Shown here: piece after piece, positions 4,949-10,483 of the stretch
How the letters are laid out: every line of letters starts with the position of its first letter
Position numbering within the stretch: the first letter of the stretch is position 1
DNA from: Patescibacteria group bacterium
GTDB taxonomy: Bacteria; Patescibacteriota; Minisyncoccia; Portnoybacterales; GWB1-42-6
Assembly: GCA_018826025.1 (NCBI GenBank)
Contig: JAHKAK010000001.1
Coordinates: 1-11,524 of the forward strand
DNA: 11,524 nt
Direction: 5' to 3'
Made by a program: the position numbers and the translations under genes
The notes under the pieces: generated by a model
Database searches by the model: none
Told to the model about the DNA's origin: nothing
What the model saw: only the letters and a program-made list of their open reading frames with translations

Positions 4949-5719
4949 ATGTCCGGTCATAATAAATGGTCTCAAATCAAACACCGCAAAGCGCTCACGG
5001 ACGCCAAGAAAGGCAAAATCTTCAGCAAAATGGCGCGGCTCATTGCCATCGCTTCCCGCGCCGGCGGAGGCGAAGCGGAAACCAACCCAACCCTGCGCTC
5101 GCTAATAGATAAGGCGCGCTCTCTGAATATGCCAATAGACAATATTGAGCGAGCTATTGCCAAGGGCACGGGGAAATCAGAGGGCGCGCAAATTGAAGAA
5201 TTTCTGCTGGAAGCTTATGGCCCGGCTGGCTCGGCCCTGCTTATTGAGGGCGCCACCGACAATCGCAATCGCTCAATTTCCGAGCTTAAATTTTTGCTGG
5301 GTGAACACAACGGCAAGCTGGCCAATCCCGGCTCTGTGCTCTATCTTTTTGAACGGCTGGGATTGATTGTCGCCAAAATTTCTCCCGCCAAAGCTGAGCT
5401 TAGCTCTGCCGGCAAAGCTGAGCTTAGCTCTGGCAAAAAAGAAGAATTGGAACTTTTAGCTATTGACGCCGGGGCCCAAGACATTAAACAAGCGGGCGAG
5501 GAAACTTTGGAAATTTATACTAAACCGGGGGAGCTTGAAAAAATTAAGAAAACGTTAAAAGAAAAAAATATTAAAGTTGGGGATGCCTCAATCATTTGGT
5601 TCGCTAAAAACGAAACTCCCATAGCCGATGCCAAAGACAAAGAGCGCCTAGAAAAACTTTTTGAAGCGCTGGACGAACATGACGATGTTAATGAAATATA
5701 CTTGAATGTGAGCCTATAA
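4949..5719 (+). CDS. yebC: YebC/PmpR/TACO1-family protein
   Basis: The family has been described as a DNA-binding regulator, and more recently as a ribosome-associated factor that relieves stalling on difficult sequences. Which role applies here cannot be told. The 256-residue protein starts with the hallmark MSGHNKWSQIKHRKALTDAK and continues with KGKIFSKMARLIAIASRAGG, NPTLRSLIDKARSLNMPIDN, IERAIAKGTG and EAYGPAGSALLIEGATDNRN. The C-terminal domain ends DEHDDVNEIYLNVSL. It is a little longer than the usual 238-250 residues. The excess is explained by an in-frame tandem repeat at residues 147-162 (AKAELSSA/GKAELSSG) in the loop after LIVAKISP. The ATG is joined directly to the upstream repeat element. 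It lies upstream of ruvC in the same direction, a common pairing in bacteria. Confidence 0.96.
   Translation: MSGHNKWSQIKHRKALTDAKKGKIFSKMARLIAIASRAGGGEAETNPTLRSLIDKARSLNMPIDNIERAIAKGTGKSEGAQIEEFLLEAYGPAGSALLIEGATDNRNRSISELKFLLGEHNGKLANPGSVLYLFERLGLIVAKISPAKAELSSAGKAELSSGKKEELELLAIDAGAQDIKQAGEETLEIYTKPGELEKIKKTLKEKNIKVGDASIIWFAKNETPIADAKDKERLEKLFEALDEHDDVNEIYLNVSL
5387..5434 (+). repeat. Two tandem 24-bp palindromic units inside yebC
   Basis: The units at 5387-5410 and 5411-5434 differ at only 2 of 24 bases (GCC/GGC at the start, GCC/GGC at the end). Each contains AAGCTGAGCTT, a near-perfect palindrome. The whole 48 bp is also a quasi-inverted repeat (about 20 of 24 positions match when one unit is reverse-complemented). 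The insert is an exact multiple of three and adds two copies of an eight-residue unit, with no stop codon. Nineteen bases (5411-5429) recur as an exact reverse complement at 6682-6700. Confidence 0.85.
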
Positions 5720-5725
5720 AAAACT

Positions 5726-5868
5726 GCGTCATCGCGACCCCGCCTTGGCGGGGGTGGCGATCCCGAGATGGTGCCGCGTCCGCTCGTCTTCGCTAAAGCT
5801 ATGACGGAGCACGCGGGATTGCTTCGCGGAGTTTATACTGAGCGAAGCGAATGTGCTCACAATGACGA
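5726..5868. repeat. Intergenic repeat element with CGTCAT.../...ATGACG ends
   Basis: The ends form an inverted repeat: CGTCATCGCGA (5727-5737) matches the reverse complement of TCACAATGACG at 9 of 11 positions. Inside are a 7-bp hairpin CCCCGCC/GGCGGGG (5738-5744/5747-5753), ATCCCG/CGGGAT arms, and the motifs CTTCGCTAAAGCTATGACGG and GAGCGAAGCGAA. These resemble the ATTGCGAGCGAAGCGAAGCAATCC-like dispersed repeats known from many bacteria. It fills the yebC-ruvC gap and contains no gene. It may also act as a terminator. Confidence 0.6.
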
Positions 5869-5877
5869 ATAAAAAAC

Positions 5878-6351
5878 ATGTTAATTCTCGGCATTGATCC
5901 TGGCACCGCGCGAATTGGCGTGGGCCTAATAGAATATAAGAAGAAAAAAGCGGTGATAAAAAGCTACGGCTGTTTAACTACGAGCACCAACGACAGCACC
6001 GCCGCGCGGCTTAATGATTTGCACCAGCAATTAGCTAAATTCATCAAACAACATAAACCGGATATCGTCGCGGTGGAAGATCTTTTCTTTTTTAAAAATT
6101 TAAAAACCGCCATCAAGGTGAGCCAGGCCCGCGGTGTAATACTCCTGGCCGCGGCCCAGCGAAAATTGCCGATCTATGAATACACTCCCCTGCAAGTTAA
6201 ACAGGCCTTAACCGGCTACGGCCGGGCCGAGAAAAAACAAATCCAGCAAATGGTTAGGGTTATTCTAAGTTTAAAAGAAATTCCCAAACCCGATGATGCG
6301 GCCGATGCTTTAGCGGTGGCGATTTGCTGCGCGCACTCATTAAAAATTTAG
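5878..6351 (+). CDS. ruvC: RuvC Holliday junction resolvase
   Basis: RuvC is the dimeric, Mg2+-dependent endonuclease that cuts Holliday junctions symmetrically, guided by RuvAB. The 157-residue length is normal. The four acidic catalytic residues of the RNase H fold are visible: D7 in LGIDPGTARIG, E67 in VAVEDLFFFKN, and D140 and D143 in KPDDAADALAVAIC. Also present are the DNA-contact region QARGVILLAAAQRKLPIYEY and the segment YTPLQVKQALTGYGRAEKKQ. The ATG at 5878 is the only start that keeps the LILGID strand whole. No Shine-Dalgarno sequence is seen, and a repeat element precedes it. ruvA is not in the window, and ruvB lies about 5.4 kb upstream in the same direction. Confidence 0.97.
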   Translation: MLILGIDPGTARIGVGLIEYKKKKAVIKSYGCLTTSTNDSTAARLNDLHQQLAKFIKQHKPDIVAVEDLFFFKNLKTAIKVSQARGVILLAAAQRKLPIYEYTPLQVKQALTGYGRAEKKQIQQMVRVILSLKEIPKPDDAADALAVAICCAHSLKI

Positions 6352-6370
6352 TTATCCCCAACTGTTATTA

Positions 6371-6399
6371 TTGACAGGGTGTTCAGATTAAAATAAAAT
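6371..6399 (+). promoter_or_regulatory. Consensus-like promoter of the acidic protein gene
   Basis: TTGACA (6371-6376) and TAAAAT (6394-6399) are separated by 17 bp. Transcription would start near 6405-6407, giving a leader of about 64 nt that is AT-rich and lacks a Shine-Dalgarno sequence. The promoter begins 20 bp after the ruvC stop codon. It therefore marks the start of a new transcription unit. Confidence 0.75.
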
Positions 6400-6469
6400 A
6401 ACGGCACGGAAAAAATTTCTCCTCCAAAAGGTCGAATTTATCACTTTAAATAATTTTTAATATTTAAAA

Positions 6470-6652
6470 ATGACGAACCAAGCTTTTTACCCGGGCGATG
6501 ATGATTTAACACCAAAAAGCGACGACCCCACCGATGATCCGGTGGAAAAAGAAGCCGCGGATGGCAACGAAGCGGAAGCGGACGGCGACGAAGACGACCT
6601 CCTTGACAGCGGCATTAGCGACGGCATCGAGGAGGGCGAGGAAATTGAATAA
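6470..6652 (+). CDS. Small, extremely acidic protein, function unknown
   Basis: The 60-residue product has 14 Asp and 10 Glu (40%), two Lys and no Arg, so it is strongly negative and probably disordered. No motif or family is recognised. It begins MTNQAFYPGDDDLTP and ends GIEEGEEIE; there are no membrane segments or cysteines. The case for a real gene rests on context. A near-consensus promoter lies 71 bp upstream of the ATG and a perfect 20-bp hairpin terminator starts 50 bp after the TAA, making a neat single-gene unit. The codons do not consist of a simple repeat. It could bind cations or basic proteins, or mimic nucleic acid, but nothing in the sequence decides this. Confidence 0.65.
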   Translation: MTNQAFYPGDDDLTPKSDDPTDDPVEKEAADGNEAEADGDEDDLLDSGISDGIEEGEEIE

Positions 6653-6660
6653 CTCCTTTC

Positions 6661-6700
6661 AATAAAGGGTATTAAACCCAAAGCTAAGCTCAGCTTTGCC
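6661..6700. repeat. Dispersed palindromic repeat, copy 1
   Basis: The first 25 bases (6661-6685) recur exactly at 7333-7357. The last 19 bases (6682-6700) are the exact reverse complement of 5411-5429 inside yebC. The element contains a GGGT-ATTAA-ACCC mini-hairpin and the palindrome AAGCTAAGCTCAGCTT. It lies just after the acidic protein gene and before its terminator. Confidence 0.75.
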
Positions 6701-6701
6701 A

Positions 6702-6747
6702 AACCAAAACAAAAACTCCTGGAAATTCAGGAGTTTTTGTTTTGGTT
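6702..6747. terminator. Strong hairpin terminator, two-way
   Basis: A perfect 20-bp stem (6702-6721 with 6728-6747) has the loop GAAATT. The core ACTCCTG/CAGGAGT is followed by TTTTTGTTTT on the plus strand, and the arm provides an equivalent U-run on the minus strand. It ends the transcript of the acidic protein gene. Confidence 0.85.
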
Positions 6748-6751
6748 AACA

Positions 6752-6963
6752 AAGCCGAAGCTCGGCTTCCGCGGGAATGACAACAAAAAAACGAAGCCGC
6801 TCGGTCCTAAAACAGAATCGGCGGTTTTTTTATTCTCCTTCGCCGAATACCCCGCAGCTTGCTGCGGGGATGAAGGCGAGGAGAACCCTTCCGTAGCCTT
6901 GGCGAAGGAGGGTTTGTCGCTTCGGAAGAATTCCGCTAAGATACCCCGCAGTTTACTGCGGGG
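6752..6963. repeat. Cluster of palindromic units including two CCCCGCAG hairpins
   Basis: It holds AAGCCGA/TCGGCTT (6752-6758/6762-6768), CCCCGCAGC/GCTGCGGGG (6850-6858/6861-6869), and CCCCGCAGT/ACTGCGGGG (6944-6952/6955-6963). The first CCCCGCAG hairpin is enclosed by a second stem, TTCTCCTTCGCC with GGCGAGGAGAA, with one bulge. A CCCTTCC/GGAGGG-type pair lies between the two copies. Both CCCCGCAG hairpins are preceded by ATA and share a TT centre, so they are two copies of one unit. A CGGCGG followed by seven T at 6819-6831 might terminate transcription. Confidence 0.7.
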
Positions 6964-6981
6964 AGCTTCATTTTTTCTAAT

Positions 6982-7017
6982 ATCACATTATCTGCGCGAT
7001 AGCACAGATAATGTGAT
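6982..7017. repeat. Perfect 13-bp inverted repeat
   Basis: ATCACATTATCTG (6982-6994) and CAGATAATGTGAT (7005-7017) pair perfectly around a 10-nt loop, CGCGATAGCA. T-rich sequence follows from 7022, so it could be a terminator hairpin. It could also be a protein-binding site. Nothing nearby decides between them. Confidence 0.65.
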
Positions 7018-7200
7018 GGGGTGTTTTTGATGTTTTTTTGGTTTTAACCATGAGGCGCGGGTGAGTAGAATAATAAGAATTTAGCGCCGGGAGAAAAGAG
7101 AAAAAAACGAGATGAAATAATCCTACCTCTTCCTTCGCCTCTTCTTCGTACAAGATTACGGACGGACACGATAAAGCCACGATGCAATAAGGTCATTTTG

Positions 7201-7238
7201 CTCAACGGCTCAACGGGTTGAGCCGTTGAGCCGTTGAG
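7201..7238. repeat. Perfect 16-bp hairpin built from CTCAACGG octamers
   Basis: The left arm (7201-7216) is CTCAACGG repeated twice. The right arm (7223-7238) is its exact reverse complement, and the loop is GTTGAG. Because the octamer is iterated, the arms can also pair in a shifted register. G-rich and then T-rich sequence follows (7239-7254), so a terminator is possible but not typical. Confidence 0.75.
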
Positions 7239-7332
7239 GGGGTTGGGGGTTTTGGGCTATAACCTCACTCCCGCCCTCTCCTTCAACCTGCGCTTCGCCG
7301 AAGGCTTCGGCAAGGCAAGAAGGAGAAAAAAA

Positions 7333-7369
7333 AATAAAGGGTATTAAACCCAAAGCTCAGCTTAGCCAA
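7333..7369. repeat. Dispersed palindromic repeat, copy 2
   Basis: The first 25 bases match 6661-6685 exactly. It then continues CAGCTTAGCCAAA, a shortened version of the palindrome (AAAGCTCAGCTTAGCC). It lies immediately upstream of the PBP promoter. The two copies bracket the gene-free region, one near each end. Confidence 0.75.
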
Positions 7370-7380
7370 AATAAAAACCC

Positions 7381-7409
7381 TTGAAAGATAAAGATTTTTT
7401 TGGCATAAT
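7381..7409 (+). promoter_or_regulatory. Promoter of the penicillin-binding protein gene
   Basis: TTGAAA (7381-7386) and CATAAT (7404-7409) are separated by 17 bp. A TG dinucleotide at 7401-7402 makes an extended -10 element. Transcription from about 7415-7417 would give a leader of about 72 nt containing the nested hairpin at 7421-7483. A second TATAAT at 7421-7426 has no matching -35 box. Confidence 0.6.
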
Positions 7410-7420
7410 GATATTATCAA

Positions 7421-7483
7421 TATAATTGGTTCACTCGGTCAAAATGAAAAATCATTTTCATTTTTCCCTCGCTGCCAATTATA
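7421..7483 (+). promoter_or_regulatory. Nested hairpin in the leader of the PBP gene
   Basis: TATAATTGG (7421-7429) pairs perfectly with CCAATTATA (7475-7483). Inside, AAAATGAAAA (7441-7450) pairs with TTTTCATTTT (7455-7464). The outer stem ends 4 nt before the ATG at 7488, and no Shine-Dalgarno sequence is present. The fold could influence ribosome access or mRNA stability. Confidence 0.55.
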
Positions 7484-7487
7484 AGCA

Positions 7488-10046
7488 ATGAGTGTTTTTT
7501 ATCGTTCACGTAATAAAAATAAGCGCTGGAAATTTTTAAAATCGCTTTTTAAGCTCCTCCTCTGGCTTTTTATCGCCGGCGTGGTTTTTGCTTTGGCCGC
7601 GTTTCTTTATTTCGCCAAAGACCTGCCCAGCACCAGCCAAATCAACGAACGGCAAATCACCCAGTCCACGAAAATTTTTGACCGCACCGGCCAAATTTTA
7701 CTTTACGACATCCACGGCGAAGAAAAACGTACTCTTATCCCTTCCAGCGAAATTCCTAATTTTGTCAAACAGGCAGCGGTGGCGGCTGAAGACGCGAATT
7801 TTTACAGCCACTTCGGCCTGGACTGGCGCGGCATCTTGCGCGCCGCGATTTATAATGTCCTGGGCCAGAAAATTTCCCAAGGCGGCTCCACCATCACCCA
7901 ACAATTCATCAAAAAAGCCGTCCTGACGGACGAGCGCACCTGGTCGCGCAAAATTAAAGAAGCCGTACTGGCTGTGGAGCTTGAACGGCGTTATTCCAAA
8001 GATGAAATTTTAACGCTTTACTTAAATCAGGTACCCTACGGCTCAAACGCCTACGGCGTTGAAGCGGCCGCTCAAACTTTTTTTGGCAAGCAGGCCAAAG
8101 ACTTAACGTTGGCGGAAAGCGCGTTGCTGGCCGCCCTGCCCCAAGCGCCCAGCCGCCTCTCGCCCTACGGCTCGCACCCGGAAGAAATGAAAGCGCGGCA
8201 AGAATATATTTTAGATCGGATGGTCGCGGCTAAAAATATCACCCCGGAAGAGGCCGCCGCGGCCAAAAAAGAAGAGTTAAAATTTTCCAGCGTGGCGCAT
8301 GGCATTAAAGCGCCCCACTTTGTGATGTATATAAAAGAATATCTGGAAAGTAACTACGGCGAAGACTTCGTGGAAAAACAAGGGCTAAAAGTTTACACAA
8401 CTTTAGATTGGGATTTACAAAAAGCGGCCGAGGAAATTATTAGCGCCGGCGCCAAAGATAACGCCAAAAAATATGGCGCGCGCAACGCGGCCTTAGCAGC
8501 CATAGACCCAAAAACCGGCCAAATTTTAGCTATGGTGGGCTCGGCTGATTATTTTAACGTTGCCAATGACGGCAACGTTAATGTGACTTTGCGCGATAGG
8601 CAGCCCGGCTCCTCTTTTAAGCCCTTTGCCTACGCCACTGCCTTTGCCAAGGGATTTACGCCAGATACTGTGCTCTTTGATGTTTTAATTGAATTCAATC
8701 CCAACTGTCCGGCGGACGCCAGCCAAGATAAAGATCAATACGGCCTGGACTGCTATCATCCGGGAAACTACGACGATAAATTCCGCGGCCCCGTTACCGC
8801 GCGCGAATCATTGGCCCAGTCGCTTAATATTCCCTCCGTGCAAATGTTATATTTAGCCGGCATTCCCGACACCATTAAAACAGCCCAAGATTTAGGTATT
8901 ACCTCTTTAAACGCCGACTACTATGGTTTATCTCTTGTCTTGGGTGGCGGCGAAGTAAAATTATTAGACGAAATCGCGGCTTACGGCGTGTTCGCTAACG
9001 ATGGAGTCAAAAATGCCAAAACCGCTATTTTAAAAATCGAGGATAATAATGGCGCTATTTTAGAAGAATTTAAGCCCCAGCCAAAAAAAGTTCTAACCGA
9101 GCAAACCGCCAGGCTCATTTCTGATATTTTATCTGACAACGCCGCTCGCGCGCCGATTTTTGGTTCAAACTCTTCTTTATATTTCGCCGAGCGTCCAGTG
9201 GCCGCTAAAACCGGCACCACTCAAAAATACCGCGATGCCTGGACCCTGGGCTACACGCCATCGCTCGCCGCCGGCGTTTGGGTCGGCAACAACAACAATG
9301 ACGCCATGTCCCGCGCCGGCGCGGGTTCGGCCGCGGCCGCACCATTATGGCATGAATTCATAAGGCGAGCTTATGAACTTAAAAATAAGTGCGAGGAAGA
9401 AAACGATTTTTGCCTGCCCGGCGAAGCGGAACAATTCATTAAACCTGAAACCATTATTACCGAAAAAGCTATTTTAAACGGTTCTTATCTATCTACCCAA
9501 ACCATTAAAATTGATAAACTTTCCGGGGCGCTGGCGACCGACCAAACACCGCCGGATTTGGCTATAGAAAAGACCATTAGGTCAACTCATAATATTTTAC
9601 ACTATGCTAAAAAAGATGACCCCCAAGGCGACTGGCCCGAGAATCCAGCTGATGACGAACAATATAAAAATTGGGAAGTTGCCGCGCAAAACTGGCTCAT
9701 CGCGCGTGGGTTAACTATTCCCGGCCAAAATCTCCCTAGCCAAACCGACCAACTACATATTCCCGCCAACTTACCTAAAATCAAAATTCTCTCGCCAATC
9801 AATAATCAGACTATCACCCGATCACCCTTATTTATTCAAATCAGCGTCACCGCGCCCCTAGGCATTAAACAAGTGGACTTTTTCTTAAATAACGAATTCC
9901 TCGGCTCAATTATGTCCGAGCCTTATCAATTAATCGCCACGCTTCCCGCTAATATCCAAAACGGCCAAGCTGCCCTGATTGCCCGCGCCTACGACATAGC
10001 GCTTAACCGGCAAGAAGAAAAAATTATAATTTATATTAACCGATAA
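7488..10046 (+). CDS. Class A penicillin-binding protein (PBP1A type), bifunctional, with C-terminal Ig-like domain
   Basis: This enzyme polymerises lipid II into glycan strands and cross-links the peptides outside the cytoplasmic membrane. The 852-residue protein has a basic cytoplasmic start and one transmembrane helix (about 22-43). The GT51 transglycosylase domain (about 60-230) has catalytic E101 in AAEDANFYSHFGLDWRG, SQGGSTITQQFIKK, and RKIKEAVLAVELERRYSKDE. The transpeptidase domain (about 335-640) has SxxK S375-K378 (PGSSFKPF), SxN S445-N447 (AQSLNIPSV) and KTG 574-576 (AAKTGTTQKYRDAW). All catalytic motifs are intact. After the KIDKLSGALATDQTPP stretch and a linker, the last 85 or so residues (PKIKILSPINNQTI onwards, with QVDFFLNNEFLG) look like an Ig-like fold. 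It may bind cell wall or a partner. It has its own promoter, and transcription meets the dnaN-dciA pair head-on at the terminator. Confidence 0.96.
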   Translation: MSVFYRSRNKNKRWKFLKSLFKLLLWLFIAGVVFALAAFLYFAKDLPSTSQINERQITQSTKIFDRTGQILLYDIHGEEKRTLIPSSEIPNFVKQAAVAAEDANFYSHFGLDWRGILRAAIYNVLGQKISQGGSTITQQFIKKAVLTDERTWSRKIKEAVLAVELERRYSKDEILTLYLNQVPYGSNAYGVEAAAQTFFGKQAKDLTLAESALLAALPQAPSRLSPYGSHPEEMKARQEYILDRMVAAKNITPEEAAAAKKEELKFSSVAHGIKAPHFVMYIKEYLESNYGEDFVEKQGLKVYTTLDWDLQKAAEEIISAGAKDNAKKYGARNAALAAIDPKTGQILAMVGSADYFNVANDGNVNVTLRDRQPGSSFKPFAYATAFAKGFTPDTVLFDVLIEFNPNCPADASQDKDQYGLDCYHPGNYDDKFRGPVTARESLAQSLNIPSVQMLYLAGIPDTIKTAQDLGITSLNADYYGLSLVLGGGEVKLLDEIAAYGVFANDGVKNAKTAILKIEDNNGAILEEFKPQPKKVLTEQTARLISDILSDNAARAPIFGSNSSLYFAERPVAAKTGTTQKYRDAWTLGYTPSLAAGVWVGNNNNDAMSRAGAGSAAAAPLWHEFIRRAYELKNKCEEENDFCLPGEAEQFIKPETIITEKAILNGSYLSTQTIKIDKLSGALATDQTPPDLAIEKTIRSTHNILHYAKKDDPQGDWPENPADDEQYKNWEVAAQNWLIARGLTIPGQNLPSQTDQLHIPANLPKIKILSPINNQTITRSPLFIQISVTAPLGIKQVDFFLNNEFLGSIMSEPYQLIATLPANIQNGQAALIARAYDIALNRQEEKIIIYINR

Positions 10047-10143
10047 AATTTACCAGGTAACAACCCGGAAAAAATTATAACCCCATACACTAGACTATAG
10101 GGCTATAAAAATTACCACCTTTTATTTAATATCCATCTCTAAC

Positions 10144-10181
10144 TAAAAACCACCCCCGAACGTAATTTAGGGTGGTTTTTA
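10144..10181. terminator. Two-way intrinsic terminator between the PBP and dciA genes
   Basis: A 12-bp perfect stem (10144-10155 with 10170-10181, AAAAACCACCC/GGGTGGTTTTT core) encloses a 14-nt loop. It has an A-tract on the left and a T-tract on the right. It therefore works as a terminator in both directions, as expected between convergent genes. Nothing further is seen in 10047-10143. Confidence 0.88.
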
Positions 10182-10186
10182 AATAT

Positions 10187-10483
10187 TTAACTAATAAAAC
10201 TAATCTTACTAATTTTTAAATCGCTGCGCTGTTTTTTTATTTCTTCCAAAATCCGCAATTCTCGCATCTTTAGCTCGTTAGCCCAGACGGAATTCAAACA
10301 GTCAATAATCAAAACTTCGTTTTTCAGATTGGCCACTTTTGATTTATTTATAAATTTGGCGCCAACGGCTTTAATTAAAATCTCATCCCATTTTTTTTTA
10401 AATTCAGAAAGTCGAAAAAAATTTTCCAATCCAAGAGATTTTATTTTTTTGGGCAGAACCCAAGCGATTGAAGTCCAACTCAT
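10187..10483 (-). CDS. dciA: DciA-like (DUF721) protein, probable replicative-helicase loading factor
   Basis: DciA is the ancestral bacterial factor that helps load DnaB helicase and stands in for DnaC/DnaI. This 98-residue protein carries the DUF721 pattern: LSEFKKKWDEILIKAVGAKF (about residues 25-44), then NLKNEVLIIDCLNSVWANEL (about 52-72), and a helix MRELRILEEIKKQ. The hydrophobic strand followed by S-x-W-A-x-E-L is the most diagnostic part. The domain makes up nearly the whole protein; the extra disordered tail of some DciA proteins is lacking. Its ATG follows the dnaN stop codon directly (TAAATG), so translation is probably coupled. Placement beside dnaN supports a replication role. 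The family call is from motif recognition and has not been tested by a profile search. Confidence 0.82.
   Translation of the reverse strand: MSWTSIAWVLPKKIKSLGLENFFRLSEFKKKWDEILIKAVGAKFINKSKVANLKNEVLIIDCLNSVWANELKMRELRILEEIKKQRSDLKISKISFIS

Larger units (their letters stand above)
6653..7487. other. 835-bp gene-free region rich in inverted repeats
   Basis: No convincing gene is seen on either strand. Open frames here, such as a 97-codon one at 6737-7030, run through the hairpins and resemble nothing known. No tRNA, tmRNA, SRP RNA or RNase P RNA hallmark was recognised. Listed separately are the terminator, the dispersed repeats, the hairpins and the PBP promoter. The stretch 7018-7200 holds no clear structure apart from the T-rich run 7022-7046. 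A further stem CTCCTTC/GAAGGAG (about 7279-7326) encloses GCCGAAG/CTTCGGC. Confidence 0.6.

Noticed and set aside
5387..5434. Frameshift or assembly error in yebC
   Set aside because: The extra 48 bp keep the frame, encode no stop, and conserved YebC sequence continues on both sides.
6737..7030. 97-codon open frame on the plus strand
   Set aside because: It begins within the terminator hairpin and runs through several palindromes. The product has no family resemblance and there is no start signal.
6653..7487. A structured RNA gene (tRNA, tmRNA, RNase P, SRP)
   Set aside because: No T-loop GGTTCGAAT-like motif, SRP loop motif or tmRNA tag frame was recognised. The hairpins are explained better as repeats and terminators.
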